Source: Hyphomicrobiaceae bacterium
GTDB taxonomy: Bacteria > Pseudomonadota > Alphaproteobacteria > Rhizobiales > Hyphomicrobiaceae
Length of the DNA stretch: 8,019 bases
Direction: 5' to 3'
Assembly (NCBI GenBank): GCA_017353825.1
Contig: JAFMSC010000031.1
Coordinates: forward strand, 10,944 to 18,962
The notes under the pieces were generated by a model. The model was not told the DNA's origin and ran no database searches. It saw only the letters and a list, made by a program, of their open reading frames with translations. The stretch's first letter is position 1, and every line of letters starts with the position of its first letter. The translations under genes were made by a program, and so were the position numbers. Of the stretch, positions 5,118 through 8,019 are shown piece after piece.

Positions 5118-6624
5118 TGTCATCCGGGCTGCGCGCCGTCATGGATGCCGCGGACCGAATGCTCCGTGCCCACACGTTCGACGAGCGCATGGCCGCCGGC
5201 CTGCTCGCGCCGATGGTGCTGCTGCCGCTCATCGCTCCCATCCTCGGCGGCAGCTACATGCTGCATGTCGGTGAGCGCGCCATCATCCTTGCTATCGCCG
5301 CCCTGTCGCTGGAGCTGCTGGTGGGCGTCGGCGGCATGGTCTCGTTCGGGCACGGGGCGTTCCTCGGCATCGGCGCCTACGCCGGCGGCATTGCCGCCAG
5401 CCACGGCCTGGGCACGCTGGCGGTCGCTCTTCCCGCCGCGCTCGCCGCCTCCGCGCTGTTCGCGCTTCTCACCGGGGCCATCGCGGTGCGCACGCGCGGC
5501 GTCTACTTCATCATGATCACCCTGGCGTTTGGGCAGATGGCCTTCTTCGTCGCCACCTCGCTTGCCCCCTACGGCGGCGACGATGGCCTCAGCTGGCCGG
5601 GACGCACGCTCGTCCTCGGCACCCAGGCCCTCAAGAACGAGACTGTGTTCTTCTATGCCACTCTCGCCCTCGCCATCGCGGCCTATATTGCCGTGAGCCG
5701 CCTCATCGCCTCGCGCTTCGGCCGCGTCTTGCGCGGCCTGACCGGCAGCGAGATGCGCCTGCAGGCGATCGGCTTCGCGCCCTACCCCTATCGCCTCACG
5801 GCCTACGTCATCGCCGGCACCTTGTGCGGGCTCGCCGGATTCCTGCTCGGCAACTACGCGGAGTTTGTGAGCCCAGCCTTCATGCACTGGCAGCGCTCGG
5901 GAGAGCTGATCGTGGCAGTGCTGCTTGGCGGCACCGGCCGGGTGTACGGCCCCGCGCTGGGCGCCATCGCATTCGTCTTGCTCGAGGAGGTCCTGTCAGG
6001 TCTCACGGAGCACTGGAAGGCGATCCTGGGGCCACTCCTGGTGTTCGTCGTGCTGTTCTCCAGGGGCGGCATGGCCGGCGGCATCGAGCATGCCATCGCC
6101 CAATGGCGCCGCACCGGCATGACCCCGCGCCAGCTGCCCCGCGCGCTCGTCGTCCTCGCCCGGCACCACGCGGCCCAATGGTCCGCCGCCGCCACCACGC
6201 GCTGGAGGCGGATCGCAACCCGAGGTCGCGTGCTGATCGACACCATGCGTCCGCTCGTCGAGCAGGCAGGGGCGCACCTCGGTGGTGCGCGGCGGGAGCT
6301 CAAGTCCATCGCCCCCCTCGTCCGGGAGCCCCTCGTGCGGATCCACGCGCGCTGCCGCCTGGGGGCCATGGCCGCGCACCGCCGGATCGGTGCGCTGCGC
6401 CCAAGGATCGACCGGGCGACGGCCCGCCTGTCGCGGCAGTGTGGGCGCCTCGCGCTTGCCAGTCGGCACCGGTTCGCCCATCTCACGGCGCGCTTTGAGA
6501 GCACCGCCAGGGCAACTTACAGGCGCTGGCATCCCCGGGAGATGGCGTTCGCCCGGCGGCTCAGGTCGCTGGCGATGCTAGCGGAGCGCAGGATTGCCGA
6601 CGCCGTGCATCGCTGGAGGCGGCG

Positions 6625-6628
<4 letters not shown>
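5117..6628 (+). CDS. livM: LivM-type ABC transporter permease with a long Arg-rich C-terminal extension
   Basis: A 503-residue protein, well above the roughly 300-430 usual for LivM. Residues 1-25 are cytoplasmic; residues 26-320 are the multi-spanning permease core, with LSLELLVGVGGMVSFGHGAFLGIGAYAGG (63-91), RTRGVYFIMITLAFGQM (125-141), a cytoplasmic RLQAIGFAPYPYRL (214-227), and the ATPase-coupling motif GGTGRVYGPALGA (271-283). The core ends with GPLLVFVVLFSRGGMAGG (305-322). From about 323 to 503 (bases about 6083-6625) the protein carries about 41 Arg and 10 His against about 10 acidic residues, with no membrane segments; it looks helical and would lie in the cytoplasm. Arg codon AGG occurs 7 times in this tail but only about once in the core, so the tail has different codon habits. 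It forms the channel with the LivH-like protein. The stop overlaps the next start, so the extension is part of the operon's reading plan and not simple run-on past a gene end. Confidence 0.92.
6615..6619 (+). promoter_or_regulatory. Ribosome-binding site deciding the TTG start of the LivG-like gene
   Basis: GGAGG lies 5 bases before a TTG at 6625. The TTG shares four bases (TTGA) with the stop of the LivM-like gene. Position, spacing and overlap together support TTG as the true start. Confidence 0.7.

Positions 6629-8019
<1,391 letters not shown>

Noticed and set aside
5120..5887. A 255-codon open frame on the minus strand
   Set aside because: It mirrors the LivM-like gene; its Gly/Glu/Ala/Arg-rich sequence with no hydrophobic core is typical of the antisense of a membrane-protein gene.

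Overview
The window is GC-rich (roughly two-thirds G+C by eye) chromosomal DNA with strong G/C preference at third codon positions. The gene types and a REP-like hairpin (inverted GGCGGATTA arms) point to a proteobacterium, most likely an alpha- or betaproteobacterium with a taste for organic acids or aromatics. This assignment is inference; there is no rRNA or tRNA to anchor it.

Layout. Positions 1-1019 (minus strand) hold most of an M48-type membrane zinc metallopeptidase. Its C-terminus lies beyond the left edge, and its N-terminus is separated from the catalytic part by an apparent one-base frameshift near 893-907. Positions 1020-1528 are a gene-free divergent gap carrying REP-like hairpins and an inverted repeat. 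Positions 1529-1840 (plus) encode a small dimeric alpha/beta-barrel (EthD-like) protein. Convergent to it, 1946-2332 (minus) encodes a 128-residue protein I do not recognise. Positions 2333-2905 are a second gene-poor gap with an unusual density of short inverted repeats and a weak candidate promoter. Positions 2906-8019 (plus) are a high-affinity branched-chain-amino-acid-type (HAAT/LIV) ABC importer operon in the order substrate-binding protein, LivH-like permease, LivM-like permease, LivG-like ATPase, LivF-like ATPase; the last gene runs off the right edge.

How it works together. The secreted binding protein would capture a ligand in the periplasm and deliver it to the LivH/LivM membrane pair, powered by LivG/LivF. 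The binding protein resembles, from memory, the group that binds aromatic acids (for example p-coumarate-type binders of Rhodopseudomonas) rather than leucine/isoleucine/valine, so the substrate may be an aromatic carboxylate. The four genes downstream of the binding protein are tightly coupled (overlaps of 1, 4 and 4 bases), whereas a 100-base gap separates the binding-protein gene from them, consistent with higher expression of the binding protein.

The strongest oddity is the LivM-like permease: a normal core of about 320 residues followed by about 180 residues of very arginine-rich sequence. I see no convincing undescribed multi-gene system; the rest is an ordinary transporter operon beside conserved small genes and repeat-rich spacers.
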